64,000 bases of DNA from the NCBI GenBank assembly GCA_007922195.1, contig ML682231.1, forward strand, positions 11,606 through 75,605. Reading direction: 5' to 3'. The position numbers and the translations under genes are program-made. Every line of letters starts with the position of its first letter. Position 1 is the stretch's first letter. Shown in pieces: positions 33,092 through 45,470 of this stretch. The notes below the pieces were generated by a model. It saw nothing but the letters and a program-made list of their open reading frames with translations, was not told the DNA's origin and made no database searches. The stretch comes from Podocnemis expansa (taxonomy: Eukaryota > Chordata > Testudines > Podocnemididae).

Positions 33092-36000
33092 ATGGTGGCT
33101 CAGACATCACTTGGATTAACAAGATCCACACCAGATGTTGGGGAACCAGGACAAGCTGAGGATAAGCGGACTACTGGAACAAACCATACATGGATGAGAC
33201 AAGAGAACCTGGAATTGAGGGAATGCTACTACAAGAGTAGACCTAATGAGAGGGGATATATGAAATGTATGAGGGAACTAGGGATGGACAAAAGACCTAC
33301 ATCCACACTAACTGAGAAACAGCTAGTTACCCAATGCTTCTGTAATAACCCTTGGGAAGGAAGGGGTTAACACTCTGGTCTGTGAGTCCCAGGACAGCCA
33401 ATAGGAATGAAGTGCAGGTTTTTGAATTGGAACAGCAGCCTGGCCTGTGCCTGTTTGGATGCAGCAGAGCTCCTGGAAGGATGAGGGGGAAGGCCTGAGG
33501 GGCCTGAGGAAGAGTCCAGCAACATCCTTAGCAGAGATAAGTTAAGTTTGGTACTGACCAGGCATGAGTAGAACAGGGAATGTTTATTTCAATGCGGTCA
33601 GGGTAGTTTCTTGGTTTTTGGCTTGTTTTTGGATTTCTCTGTGCTGAGCACATATACCCCCCACCCCCACCCCACTACCCTGTAACTACCTAAGTTAATT
33701 CCCAGAGAAGCAACTCTCTGTGTTTTTAATCTGTTCTTTTGATTAAAGATTTTACCTTTTAAGTAAGTTCTGGTTCTGTTCCTGGAAGGGCAAGAGGTTT
33801 GTGTGCATGTGCCTTAGACTGCACAGGCAGCTACTAGAGGGAACCCTGTTCCATTTCCAGCTCATATTGCAGCTGGGGTCCAGTCACTTTCCTGAGAGTG
33901 GAATAAAAAGGATTGCAAGTACCTCACAGGGAAGAATTCCCAAGTGCACCTCCCTGAGTCTCAAGAGGTTATTTTTGCATTTGGGTGGTGGCAGCAATAC
34001 CACTCCAAGGCCAGGAATTGGAGGCCTTGGAGACTTTTAAGAGCAGGCTTTAAGGCCAGTGGCTTTTAAGGCCTGTTGCAGGCCCCCACCTTCTGCACTC
34101 AGTGTGCCAGAGTGGGGAAAAAGCCTTGACAGCTTCAACATAGTAAAGAGGAAGCTGCTCTCACAATTTGACATAGAACAGCTCCACATTACATCCCGGA
34201 CTCAAGAAGAAGACCCAGAAGAACAACTAGAAGTGCAGCCAACACCTGAAGCTGGAACTTCACTGCCACCCCCTCCATTACAGAGCACAGCAGCTGATAT
34301 GAGGCATAAGATCATGGATAAACTAGCTACAGTCAAACCTCGAGACCGATTACCAAGGCTTGTTGGAGAAGTACCATCAGCTAGAATGCTAGAAGATGCC
34401 AATAGAGACTTAACAACAATTCCTACTACCACCATAACTCAAACCAATGAACTGGTATACAGTACAGCCTCTGTAATCCTGGAGATGCTTGGCTACACAA
34501 TCAAGAAGAACAGCAGTACATACCTCCCCTGGAAAATGTGGCTGGAGGATAAGATCAAGGCAACTCGGAGAGAAGTTAGTCAGCTGGTAGAACTACAGAA
34601 GGGTGTAGAGATTAAGGATAAGACTCGGCTACTGAAAAAATACAAAGGCCTGACTCCATCTGAAGCCCTAGAGACTGCGAAACAAAGGCTCACAGCACTT
34701 GCTACCAGGCTAAGGAGGTACACTAGAGAAGCAGAGGCCAAAAAGATAAATACCCTGTTCTCCATAGAACCATCCAAGGTGTACTCCCAACTGCAGTGCA
34801 ACAACACAATAACAGCAGAGCCACCAACAGCAGAAACTGAACAATATTGGAAGAACATCTGGGAGAAAGAGAAGACTCATAACACCAGTGCAAAGTGGCT
34901 GCAGGACCTGAGAACAGACCACAGCAACCTCCCAAAACAGGAACCAGTCACCATCACAGTAGCAGACATCCAACAGCGGGTCAAGAACATGAAGAGCTGG
35001 ACAGCACCTGGACCGGACATGATCCACACCTACTGGCTAAAGAAACTAACAGCAGTGCATGAACGCCTAGCAGCACAGATGAACCAGCTGCTAGCAGCAG
35101 GCTCCCACCCAAACTGGCTAACACAAGGAAGAACAGTGCTGATCATGAAAGACCCCCACAAGGGAACAGCAACTTCCAACTACCGGCCAATAACCTGCCT
35201 CCCCACAACATGGAAAGTCCTATGAGGCATCATAGCCGCCAAGCTACAGGACCACATGGGCCAGTACATGAGCACATCTCAGAAGGGCATTGGGAACAAC
35301 ACCAGAGGCTCAAAACACCAGTTTCTCATAGATAGAGCAGTCGCCCAAGACTCAAGGTCTAGACAGACCAATCTGAGCACAGCCTGGATTGGCTACAGGA
35401 AAGCCTACAACTCCATGCTGCACACATGGATCTGTGAATGTCTGGCGCTATACAAAGTCAACAGAACACTAAGGACCTTCCTCAAGAACTCAATGGGACT
35501 GTGGAAGACAAAGCTGGAAGTCAACTCAAGACAGCTTGCACAAGTGGCCATCAAGTGCGGCATATACCAAGGTGATGCACTGCCCCACTACTGTTCGGCA
35601 TTGGCTTGAACCCTCTCAGCTAGATAATCACAAGGACTGGATATGGATACAAGTTCAAGAGTGGAACTACCATTAGCCAGCTCCTCTACATGTATGACAT
35701 CAGGCTATATGCTAAGAATGAACGAGACATCAACTCGCTAATCCACCTGACACGGATCTACAGTGAGGATATTGGGATGTCATTCGGACTGTAGAAGTGT
35801 AGCCGGATGGTAGTAAAGAGAGGGAAAGTAGTCAAGACTGATGGGGTGGAACTACCAGCAGGCCACATAGCAGACATACAGACCAGCTACAAGTATCTTG
35901 ACATCCCACAGTCATATGGTAACCACGATGAGGAGGCAAGGAAGACAGCAACATCCAAGTACCACCAAAGGATAAGACAGGTCCTGAAGAGCCAGCTCAA

Positions 36001-37003
36001 TGGGAAGAACAAGATCCACGCCATCAACAGGTACACCCTGCCAATCATCAGATACCCCACCGGTATAGTGAGCTGGCGAAAGGAGGACATGGAGGCTGCT
36101 GATGTGAAGACCCGGAAGCTCCTCACAATGTACGGAGGTTTCCACCCCAAATCCAACACCCAGAGACTGTACACCAGCCGGAAACAAGGCAGGCGGGGTT
36201 TGGTAAGTGTCAAAGCCACTGTCCTGGATGAAACCCAGAGCATCCAGGAGTACATCAGTAAGATGGCACCCAAAGATGAGCTGCTGAGAGAACGCCTGAG
36301 GCAGCAGCAGACATGGGAGGAAGATCAAGCAGAAGAAGAAGTGCCATGGCAAGACAAGACCCTGTATGGGATGTACCATCGACAGATAGCTGAGGTGGCT
36401 GACATTGGGAAATCCTACCAGTGGCTGGAAAGGGCTGGACTAAAAGACAGCACTGAGCCACAGATCATAGCAGCACAAGAACAGGCACAGAGCACCAGAT
36501 CCACTGAAGCAGCTGTCTACCACACTAGACAGGACTCAAGGTGCAGACTGTACAGAGAGGCCTCAGAGACAGTCCAACACATAGTGGCAGGATGTAAGAT
36601 GCAGGCAGGAACAGCATACACTGAACGGCACAACCAAGTAGCTGGCATTGTGTACAGGAACATCTGCACTGTGTATGGGCTAGACCCTCCCAAGACCAGA
36701 CGGGAGATTCCACAGAAGGTTGTGGAGAATAACAGGGCTAAGATTCTGTGGGACTTCCAGATCCAGACGGACAGGCAGGTACTGGCCAATCAACCAGACA
36801 TCGTGGTAATAGACAAGGACCAGAAGACAGCAGTGGTGATAGATGTAGCAGTGCCAAGTGACAGCAACATCAGGAAGAAAGAGTATGAGAAGCTGGAGAA
36901 GTACCAGGGCCTGAAAGAGGACCTAGAGCGGATGTGGAAACTAAAGGCTAAAGTGGTTCCAGTGGTGGTAGGAGCACTCGGGGCTGTGACTCCTAAGCTG
37001 TGA
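33092..37003 (+). pseudogene. R4-type LINE ORF (RT plus restriction-like endonuclease), broken
   Basis: The encoded protein would nick DNA and reverse-transcribe its RNA at the nick. In order: an N-terminal Gln/Lys-rich part (33092-33340), resumed after the solo LTR at 34132; RT blocks KSWTAPGPDMI (about 34990) and SNYRPITCLPT (about 35180); an in-frame TGA at 35223-35225; AWIGYRKAYNS (about 35385); a frameshift near 35583; the catalytic box, read here as YMYD instead of YMDD (about 35687); a stop near 35793; then an open stretch 35807-37003. That last part holds a decayed Cys-His knuckle (CRLYREASETVQHIVAGC) and a restriction-like endonuclease core (PDIVVIDKDQKTAVVIDVAVP-type, about 36800). 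The lost catalytic Asp, stops and frameshift show a dead copy. Confidence 0.8.
33341..34131 (+). mobile_element. Solo LTR, 791 bp, 5-bp TSD, nested in the R4-type LINE
   Basis: Starts TGTAATAACCCTTGGG, ends AAAGCCTTGACA, and is flanked by GCTTC on both sides (33336-33340 and 34132-34136). It matches the complement of 20526-21306 throughout. AATAAA lies near 33902. The LINE reading frame is the same before and after the LTR once one TSD copy is discounted, which confirms the insertion. It sits at the fourth nesting level. Confidence 0.92.
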
Positions 37004-37171
37004 GAGTGGTTCCAACAGATCCCAGGAACAACGTCAGAGCTCTCTGTCGAGAAGAGTGAAGTTCTAGGAACTTCTAAAATACTGCACAGAACCCTCAAAC
37101 TCCCAGGCCTCTGGTAGAGGACCCGAGGTTGAGGAAGACACATACCACCCATAGGGGTGAGAAGGGAATTT

Positions 37172-37195
37172 TTTTTTATATATATATATATATTA
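37172..37195. repeat. (T)n(TA)n tract at LINE 3' end
   Basis: A T-run followed by about nine TA units ends the R4-type LINE before DIRS-a sequence resumes near 37196. Confidence 0.8.
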
Positions 37196-38499
37196 ATCCC
37201 TCAAAAAAGGGGAGGGGGAAGGGAGCCACAGCTTGCTAATGTCATTACCAGCGATGCCTGGCCCAACAGTTTGAGTCTCTTATCTCTGGATGGGTGTAAA
37301 AAGTGCCGTATGGCTGGGGAGCAATGTCGCAGCCAAATACAAGCCGTTGAAGTGAGGTGGGATAGGGTGGAACAAGTACGAGTATCCCGGTAAGGGAGCC
37401 TCCATGCCCGGGATGCGGCATTGCACATGGGGCTTGTTAGCGGGCTAGTGCCGTGAGGCAGAATGTTAGCTCAAAAGGCCCAAGATGAGTTCTTCCTGCT
37501 GCTATTCCCTTGTCTTGGGGAAGAGGCATCGCCTCCTTCCCCGCAAAGTGCCCCAAGTTGCTAGAAACCATGTCAGGTGCACTAGGTTGCTGCTTCAGGG
37601 GTGCAGAGAGATATGGAGAAGGTTCAACCACCACTATCATGGTAAGGTAGGCCTAAGGTGGGGACTCCTGGGCGGGGGGTCCTGATACTGACTGAGAGTG
37701 CCCGAGAAGGGGAAGGAGGCTGTTACAAAGTTTCAGCTTTCATCATGTAGGGAAAGCGGTAGAGTGGCAGGGGTTGGACCAGTTTGCCTTGGCCTCCCTC
37801 GAGTACAGGGTCCCTTTTGATGAAGCAACTCACGTTCCCACCTGGCAGTTAGGATGGTGGATGGTCCCTTCTACTGAAGAGGTGTCTGAGGACCCAGTAA
37901 CGCTGGCCTAAGCAGCGTGTTGACCAATATGCTGGGGGGGGGGTACAAGGTGTCCCTCCCTGACCCAGGCACGAGAATAGGTCCAACATGATGTAGGACA
38001 GTCGGGTAAGCGGGAAGAGTTGTACACCTCCAGATGAGCACTCATGTTTGTATGTATCGGAGCCTCTACATCTTGTGGCTGGGACTACTACAAGACGCAC
38101 TTCTTGGTCGCAGCAAGGCCCATCTTTCCACTTACAAGCTCTAGTGGACCGTCGAGGGGTATCTGAAGGAGAAGGAGGGGGGCTTTGTTTCATTTCTGCA
38201 ATAAGGGACAGAAGGTGTAGACTTCTTGGTGATTTAAAGGGGCTTGGATTACACAGACGCATCCATATAAGACTGGAGGGGAAGGCCAAAATCTGGCTGG
38301 TTCCTGTTCGTGATGCCGAGACTGAGCTGGTCCCGATAAGTTCCCGAATCCCCCCTAAGGGAAGGGGCAGGGGTATCAGTTACTCACTCCAATGGCGTAC
38401 TGGAGTGGAGCACCGTAGAAATAGGGTGACGGCAGAGGAGGGGGGGAGAGTTTTAGACTCTATCCCCACAGTCATATAGGACAGGGAAAGGGAGGAGGG

Positions 38500-40324
38500 C
38501 AGTTGTCTCCCCAGGGGGTTTATGTGGGGGCAAAAGGCCCCGATGGGAGGAGGCCAAAGTATTTGACCTCTCCCCTAGGATCCCGTGCGCTGCCCACCAC
38601 AGTTAGAGTTTCAGGAGGAAACAAGACATCCCCTCCAAAGGGCAGGTCCAGGACCTCCTGCTGTGCTGTGGGGGGCACCCTAGCTTCCCTGAGCCAGGCT
38701 ACTTGGTGGATAGTCATGGCCGAGGCCATAGTGTGGGCGGCTGTATCCACTGTGTCTCAGGCCAAGAGAAGGAGATCCTGGGAGTTTAATATACCCTCCT
38801 CTAGAAATGCATCATACTCCTCTCTGGCCTCTGGTGGGAGCAGGCGTCAGAATTTTGCGACTGACTCCCACACATCCAGCAAATATCTGCTGGTTAGGGC
38901 CTGATTATTTGCCACCCTAAGTTGGAAGGCTGAGGAGGAGTAGATCTTGCAGCCCAGGAGATCTAATTCCCTGGCTTCCCTAGGAGGCAGGAGGGGGTCG
39001 CTAGAAGGCTCACCCGGGCCTAGTGCCATTTGCACCACATCCCTAGGAGGGACTGGGTGATCGGTGAGGAAAGGGAAGTCCAACTCAGGAACCCGATTCT
39101 TAAGGCTCGCCGTGTCCGAGACTGGGGCAGAAGAACTTGGACTCTACCACCGGGAAGATGTTAGGTCCCAGACGGCAAAGGCTGGTCCAAACAGGGTGTC
39201 TGGAAGGGGGCCTGAGGGCTTCATCTCCATCCCTAGATGGGCCGTTGCACAGCGCAACAAATCAAAATGTGCCAACAGGTTGCCAGTGTAGGCACCCAGT
39301 GCCAGAAACAGAGCAGTACCGGGTGTCCAGCATTGGGGAGAGGGGGTGTCCCGGGGGAGCATTCTTGTGGGTGGAAACAGAAAGGTGACAGCGCCAAAGT
39401 GCGATGCCTCGGTCGCTTAGAGCCCCTTGAATGGCCATCCTCCAGACTTGAAGCGGAGGAAGGTCTTCGAGACTCCATGGGCGGTTCCAGTGATGGTAAA
39501 GTAATATGTTGTCATGGGGACAGCCCTCTGGGACCAGGGCCCAATGGAGTAGAAGATGGAGGACTGTGTGGAGAGGGGGAGCGACGATGCCCATGCTGGA
39601 CCCAGGCCTTGGAAGTAAAGGCCAGCTTGCCCCTTCTAACTGGGGTCGGGGAAGGTTGTGTGCGGAGTAAGAGGAGGGCCTGAGCGGCTTCCATTGCCTC
39701 CGGAGTTGACAGCACCATAAGCAACTTTGAGCCGGCCCGAGGTGAGACACCTCCCAGGGAAGGGGGGCTGCCTGGTTGAAAGAGCTCTCTCCCCGTCGGG
39801 ACTGAGCTGTACTGACCCTGGGGTGCTGGAGGTGACTGTGGCTGGTGCCAGGGTGAGCTCAGCCCTGGTGATGCCGGGCTATAGCGGGCCTGTGGTGCCG
39901 GAGACAGGGGTGATCGGTGCCAGGGCGAGCGAGGCACTGGTGGTACTGGGCTGTGCTGGGGCTGTGGTGCCAGGGGCAACCTCGAACGGTGCCAAGGTGC
40001 TGGGTCGACGCCGAGGTGCCGGAGTCAGCACCGAGGTAGTTCGGCGGCGGTTACGAGTGACATGGTGCCGCGTCAGCTCCAGTGCCAAGCTGGGTCTTGG
40101 TGCCGGGCAGGAACCTGAAGCCTTGGGTGAAGAGCGCCAAGCCTGTACAGAGGCTAGGGCACGGTGCCTTTGTTCCCTTTCCTTGATTGTCTGAGGTTTG
40201 AAGGACATACAGAGGGAACAGGCTGAGACCAGATGGTCTGCACCTAGGCACCTGATGCACTTCCTGTGGGGGTCGTCCCGAGGAAAGGCCTTCTGCACTT
40301 GGAGCAGGGTTTGAACCCTGGTAT
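38500..40324 (-). pseudogene. DIRS-a gag-like ORF1, broken
   Basis: Structural (gag-like) protein of a DIRS element. Reading right to left: PGFKPC at the start, where the first codon is ATA instead of ATG (40322-40324); a zinc-binding motif C-x2-C-x4-H-x4-C-x2-C (CIRCLGADHLVSACSLC); the adjacent FKPQTIKEREQRHRALA; a Ser/Pro-rich middle; then a C-terminal part with ANNQALTSRYLLDVW and MDTAAHTMASAMTIHQVAWL...VLDLPFGGDVLFP. The last part resembles the LAP2-alpha C-terminal domain, a host domain thought to derive from a DIRS-type gag. Several frameshifts break it. DIRS-b and DIRS-c encode relatives. Confidence 0.7.
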
Positions 40325-40681
40325 GCTAGGCGGTAATCCGTGATGTTCCAGCCAGACAGTGGAAGACTTCTGCAGTGGAACTATGTCCACAAAGAGGTGC
40401 TCCCAGTCAGGCAAAAAGCTAATAGAAGGAGGACAGGCTGCTTGCGTTCGCAAGGAGCAGACTTTCCAGATCCAACACGCAAGGTGGAAGAAATGAAACT
40501 GGGGAGGCGTCGGGAGGTGGTTATATATATAGCCACTGGGTGGCGTGGGGGGCAGTGGACACCTACACTCTCCTGACAGGCTAGGACAAAAGTTTTCCAA
40601 CCAATCTGGCACTCCAGCACAGAGACACCTATTACTGAATGCATCTGAGCAGCGCTCGAAGAAGAAGTGTAAGCTCTAAAC

Positions 40682-40845
40682 ATGGGTGTTTTACAGGCTC
40701 CTTCACCTCTCCAAATGTCTGGTAATGTTGCAGAAAACTGGATAAAGTTTAAGCAGTGATTTCTGTTGTATTTGTCTGCCATTGGAGCGCAGAACAAAGA
40801 TGAAAACCAAAAATCATCTATATTTTTGCATGTTGGGGAGGAGGC
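40682..40845 (+). pseudogene. Gypsy gag, 5' fragment
   Basis: Starts at ATG 40682 just right of DIRS-a. The text PSPLQMSGNVAENW and LYLSAIGAQNKDEN is typical of the N-terminus of gypsy-type gag in vertebrate elements. An in-frame TGA at 40757-40759 breaks it. It stops at the hAT insertion and resumes at 45777 in the same context. Confidence 0.75.
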
Positions 40846-41189
40846 CAGGGTGTTGCTGGATAAGAAAAAGATCCGGGGCACAGGCCCAAGCCCCACCTCC
40901 AAATCCCACATGTCTGAAACATGCTGTGCTGGATGCATTTATATACCCAAAACAATTTAATAGTAATGGAGTTCATTTAAATAGCATAAACAAGCTGCTG
41001 CACCTGACTACCTGCTGGGCACTTCCTGGTGGTGGTACTGGGGAATTAGTCTCAACTGGTCCCTGCCAGGTGCTCAGTGCTCCAACTGTTCCATGCTGAA
41101 CTCTGGTCCTGAGTCCACTTTTAGGACATTAGCCCTCTGGCTAAGTCCTCTAAGTCCACCCTTTCCGGAGTGAGGTTCCATCCGAGGGT

Positions 41190-41290
41190 TGCAGACACAA
41201 ATGAAAGTCAACTAAAATTAAAGACAAGTCAATTAGGCAATAATTAAAGTCAACTTGAAGGTTGCAGGCACTAATTGAAGTCAATGACTT
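41190..41290. repeat. Short repeats of AAGTCAA/TTGACTT type
   Basis: GAAAGTCAACTAAAATTAAAG, AAAGTCAACTTGAAGGTTGC and GAAGTCAATGACTTG recur over 100 bp within the hAT element. Too diverged to call a unit. Confidence 0.4.
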
Positions 41291-43151
41291 GTGAGCTTCC
41301 CCACATTTGGCTGTCTAGGGGAGGGAGGAAGGCCCATCCTCTTCTCTGGGCCCCAGTTTCCCTCAATTGTGGCACTGTCTACCGCCTCCCACCAGTCTGT
41401 GTCTCAGTCTGCTTCCCCCACAGCTTCCAGTCACACACAGACCCTTAATACTGTGGAATCCAGCTGCTGTTCCTGACTCTCTCACCTCTAGATTGCTGCT
41501 CCAGCTCCTGCCGTCTGCCTCTGGTCTATTGTCCTGGAGTCCCAGCCACAAACCTGGAGGCCTAGGTATCACAGTTCTTACAATGGGCAGTATTACAGTC
41601 AAGTTAACTGTAGCATAGCCCTCTCAAAGCATGTCTCATCCCTCCTCTGCTACACAGTGATGCACTATGAATGTATGCACTGATGAGCAGATGGCAGCTC
41701 TATCCATCTTCTGCATGAGGAAAGCCACAGACAAGACTTGGACTCTAATGAAGTGTAGTGTCCCCAGTCCAGGGAGTTGCATCTTCGCTTGTTGGTTGCT
41801 GGTCCTAACGCAGTTGGTGATCCATGATGATATCCACTGGGATGACACCAGCTGGCTCTTCTTCTGGTCAACGATGGCCACAAACAGCTTGGTTGATTGG
41901 TCCAGTTGATGTAGCAGAGCAGGGGTTGTCTGACAGTCAGCATGTACAATCTTCATTCCTCCTCTCTCTCACCCATGTTTTGGGAAAAAAAACACAGAGA
42001 AAGACATGTTTGTTATAATGCATGGGTGACCAAATTTTGGGAAGAGTTACACAAGTTGATTATTAAACCTTTGTGAGGTGCACTGAGGCATACAGCCATT
42101 TACTTTTACCTATTCCAAAATTACTAAGTTTAAAATTCATTGCACACTTCAATTTTATCATACAAAGAGGGTAAATATTGATTCTACCAATGTCAGATTC
42201 GAATAATTACTGAAGGTTATTGTGAAAACTAGGCCTACAGTAAAAAAGCTGCCCCTTCCCTGCCATCCCGTGCTTTTCCCCATTGTCCCTGACCATGCCT
42301 CACTTCCCTTCCATCTCTGACCGTGCTGCCACTTCTTTCTACCGTCTCTAACCATGCTGCTACTTCTTCCCACCATGCTCTTCTGCGAGCCGCACTTTTT
42401 CATTCAAGAGCTGCCATTTAGCCATGCCTGTATGATGAAATCGAGACAGCTTTGTGCAGGAACACTCGGTGCAGCCTCAACTGATCTCCGAGATCCTCCT
42501 GGCCAAGGTGATAGCCACCAGGAAGGAAACCTTCCAACACAGAGCCAATAGTAAGCATGTAGCTGAAGATTAAATGATGGTCCTGTTAATGTAGTGAGGA
42601 CTAAACTAAGGTATCACAGGGGTGCTATGTTATGTACCAATGGGTAGACCCTCCCTCTGCACTCCCTTTAAGTATCTAGAGAGCAGGTTTTGAAAAGACA
42701 GATGTTTTACCCTGTTGCAGTTGCTCTGCTTTCCCTGTCTCCTCTCTCCGTTTTCCCCGCATGACAGCTCTTCTTTTGAAAAAGTGTCTGAGATCCATTG
42801 CCTATAGGAAAAAAATGTGTGTATGTAAGCAGATGTTTGGAAATTAATCAGCTCTTCTTTTTTCAAAACTAAGCCTTTAGATAGTGATAGTCTTAAATAC
42901 AATAACCACACACTATTAAGCTAGACATATATTTACTGGTGATTGAATAGACTAGGGGATGATTAGCATACCCTCAAAAAGCCACTGGCCACACTATCAA
43001 TAAACTACACCTTTCTGTACAGGAATTAATTCTTTAGTTTTCTGACACCAGTCAGAAATACACCTGAAACTGGCACTTTTAAAGACTCATGACCCCCTCC
43101 CCCCATTTTCCAATTTCTTTGGAAGTGGGAATTCAACCACAAGAAGCTCTG

Positions 43152-43231
43152 AAATAAATATACTTGTTACTCTTTAAAGGTCCCATAAGACTCCTTACTT
43201 GTTTTGTTGAGCTACACTACACTAATGGCTA
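43152..43231 (+). mobile_element. Penelope-like element 3' fragment
   Basis: Carries the family body in sense (GTTACTCTTTAAAGGTCCCA, AGACTCCTTACTTGTTTTG, ACTAATGGCTACCCC) without the hammerhead-like end. Nested in the hAT element. Confidence 0.55.
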
Positions 43232-45189
43232 CCCCTCAAGAGCTTGTTAACAAGAGAAAGGCTAACTTTGTGTCTTACTGTCTGGTGTTCTTATGCTGCG
43301 TATAAGAGAGCAAAAGAGAAGAGCAGAAGAATTAAAGAGTACTTCCAGTCTGAAGAGTGGCAGTGAATAAATGATACTCAGTAATCAAACCAGTCTGATC
43401 TTACTGTTTGTACCCCTACTTGCCCCACAAAGCCAAATCCAGTTGCACAGGATGGTGGATTCTTTTCTTTTGAGCATCATTGATAGAAATATGTAAAGGA
43501 AATGTTTAATTGCTTAAAGTCCTCCTATTTCTCTCTCCCCACCGAAGCTGGCTCCTCTCCCCCACCTATGTCTATGGGATTTGGTGTGGCATGTTGCCTC
43601 AGGGTTCTTGTGAGATCACTGGTCACCAGCCACTTGCAGACTTGATTGTATTTTGTTGTTTTCTGTCTGTGGTGGCTCCTTCTGTTTGCTTTCATCGGAG
43701 ATGTCTGCATTGTTCGGCTATTTAGATGGTAATTGTGCTCCATCAAGACAGGCTGGCAATTGAGACTGGCCCCTTCACACACACACCCTTCATTCACACA
43801 CCTTGTTCATACATTTAAAAGAACATATACAGCATAAGCCTAAACCAGGTTTCATCAAGTATACAAGATGCAGTACAATGTTTAATCAGGAGTTCCAAAC
43901 TGCCAATATGGAGTCTTGTTGGACATTGGTTATAATGTCTATTATATGTTATTACAAAATCATTTAACCTATGACACTGAAAGACATACACACAACATTA
44001 GCTAACATATACTTTAAAGGTAAATGTAATTCTTTATCTGTCTGTCCACCTACTTTATGTCTGTGCCCCACACAATTACTGAGAAATCAATCCAGGAAGA
44101 AGAGAGCCTTCACTCTCACCCAGTGGTTAAAGAATAATTTGGTGGGCCCTGGAACCCTCCAAATAGGAGGGCTTCTTCCTGTATTGTCCAGGCCCCCATC
44201 CAAGAAGCCATTTGCAACTACTTCTCAGCCCCCCCCCCCCCCAGCTCCCTACCCCACACATAACCCCCACCCCATGCAAGCCTGAGCAGCATTCCACCCA
44301 GCCACCCACCAAGATCACCCAAGTCTAAGCTAGGCCCTTTAAAAAAAAAATCAGATATTTTTCTAGTTGTATCTTAAATTTACTGGCTAAACTGCAGTTG
44401 TACCTATGATCTACTTACCCACTGAAAGTTACAGGGTATCACCCCATGCCACCAGAGGCTGAATTTCAATAACACAAGACTATTCAAGTTAGATGACCGT
44501 GTAACTCAAGGCTGATTTTGGCCGGTTGGTGTTGTATGAAAAAGAAAGGATAGATATTGTCATATCTGGGGAGAAGTTACTAAATGAAAGTTATGTGAAC
44601 AAATTTGATACAAAGGATTGTCACTGTTTTGAAGAACAAGTGTGCTGCGATGCTTCTCCAGGCAGGGACTAAGAATTTAATGACAAAAATGGATTAGTCA
44701 GGAAAAAATTAGACAATTGCTCCTGGATTTAGCCCCAGTCTGCCAGGCCTGGCAGCTTCTAAAACCAACCTGTGTAAATGTCTGGATGGGGGCAGGACAG
44801 GTTAATGATGGAACTTTAACCCTTATGATTTGGTTACTGGTATATATGCAAAAATATATCCAGTACTTCTAATAATATGTTTTATGTTTATAAAATACAA
44901 AGTTGTTATAATTGCTTAGGTGTGTGTGACAAAGAGATATGACAAAGAAATGGTAAGTCCCTCCTAAGAGCAATCTAACTTAGACTTAGGACAAAATAAA
45001 CTTGTGGTGGAGTTAAGGGTTGGGAAGAACATATAGAATTTCTTTTGTTATCTTTATTATTGTATAGCACAACTAACTAAACATCTGTATTGTTATATTT
45101 CCAAACATCTTGGCTGTAACATACTTATAGCTATACCTCAGGTTTCAGTAAAGATGTGAACAAGTTTGTAACCCCAAATCAATCCCTGC

Positions 45190-45470
45190 CATGCCAGGCC
45201 CAGGCCTTGCCCCAACCCCCCTCAATTGCTGTCACACTGCCAGCCCCCCCTCAGCCCCTGCCCCCCCATTAGCCCAGGCCCTGTGCCAACCCCCCAATTG
45301 CTGCCAGCCCCCCCCAGCCCCTGCCCCCCCACCGCTGGCCCAAGCCCTGTCTGGAGCCCCCCAATTGCTGCCAGCCCCACCTCAGCCCCTGCCCAGGCCC
45401 TGCCCCAGCCCCTGCCCCCCCTGCCACTGACCCAGGCCCTGCTGCCCACGCCTCCCAATTCACACCATGC
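45190..45470. repeat. C-rich tandem repeat
   Basis: Imperfect units around CCCCAATTGCTGCCAGCCCC and CAGGCCCTGCCCCAGCCCC. Strong strand asymmetry keeps Pro/Ala- or Gly-rich frames open on both strands; these are artefacts. Confidence 0.8.

Larger units (their letters stand above)
32928..37194 (+). mobile_element. R4/R2-superclade non-LTR retrotransposon in DIRS-a
   Basis: A LINE with a C-terminal restriction-like endonuclease rather than an N-terminal one, inserted in DIRS-a. It opens with a tRNA-like head (32928-33001), then a coding region running 33092-37003 with stops and a frameshift, then a 3' end with CACCCATAGGGGTGAGAAGG, a T-run and a (TA)n run. The left junction is also TA-rich (CTATAGCTATAGCTATATATTATAG), so it sits in a TA microsatellite. 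A solo LTR (33341-34131) interrupts the 5' coding part. Its text resembles Dong/R4-type elements; the clade is an inference. Confidence 0.75.
31093..40675 (-). mobile_element. DIRS-a, DIRS-type retroelement in the gypsy leader
   Basis: Inverted terminal regions are recognised at about 31180-31330 and 40480-40675 (CCAGATTGGTCGGAAAACTTTTG on the left, its complement AAAAGTTTTCCAACCAATCTGG on the right). Both contain a GGCTATATATA-like core and a CTGTCAGGAGAG block. A decayed gag lies on the minus strand at about 38.5-40.3 kb. No recognisable RT, RNase H, methylase-like or tyrosine recombinase frame remains. After removing the R4-type LINE the element is about 5.3 kb, close to DIRS-b. The left boundary is uncertain by about 80 bp. 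Confidence 0.75.

Noticed and set aside
34202..35027. Minus-strand frames opposite the R4-type LINE
   Set aside because: Antisense of a recognised RT frame.
39237..39750. Plus-strand frames of about 150 codons opposite the DIRS-a gag
   Set aside because: Shadows of the minus-strand gag; no similarity to any family on the plus strand.
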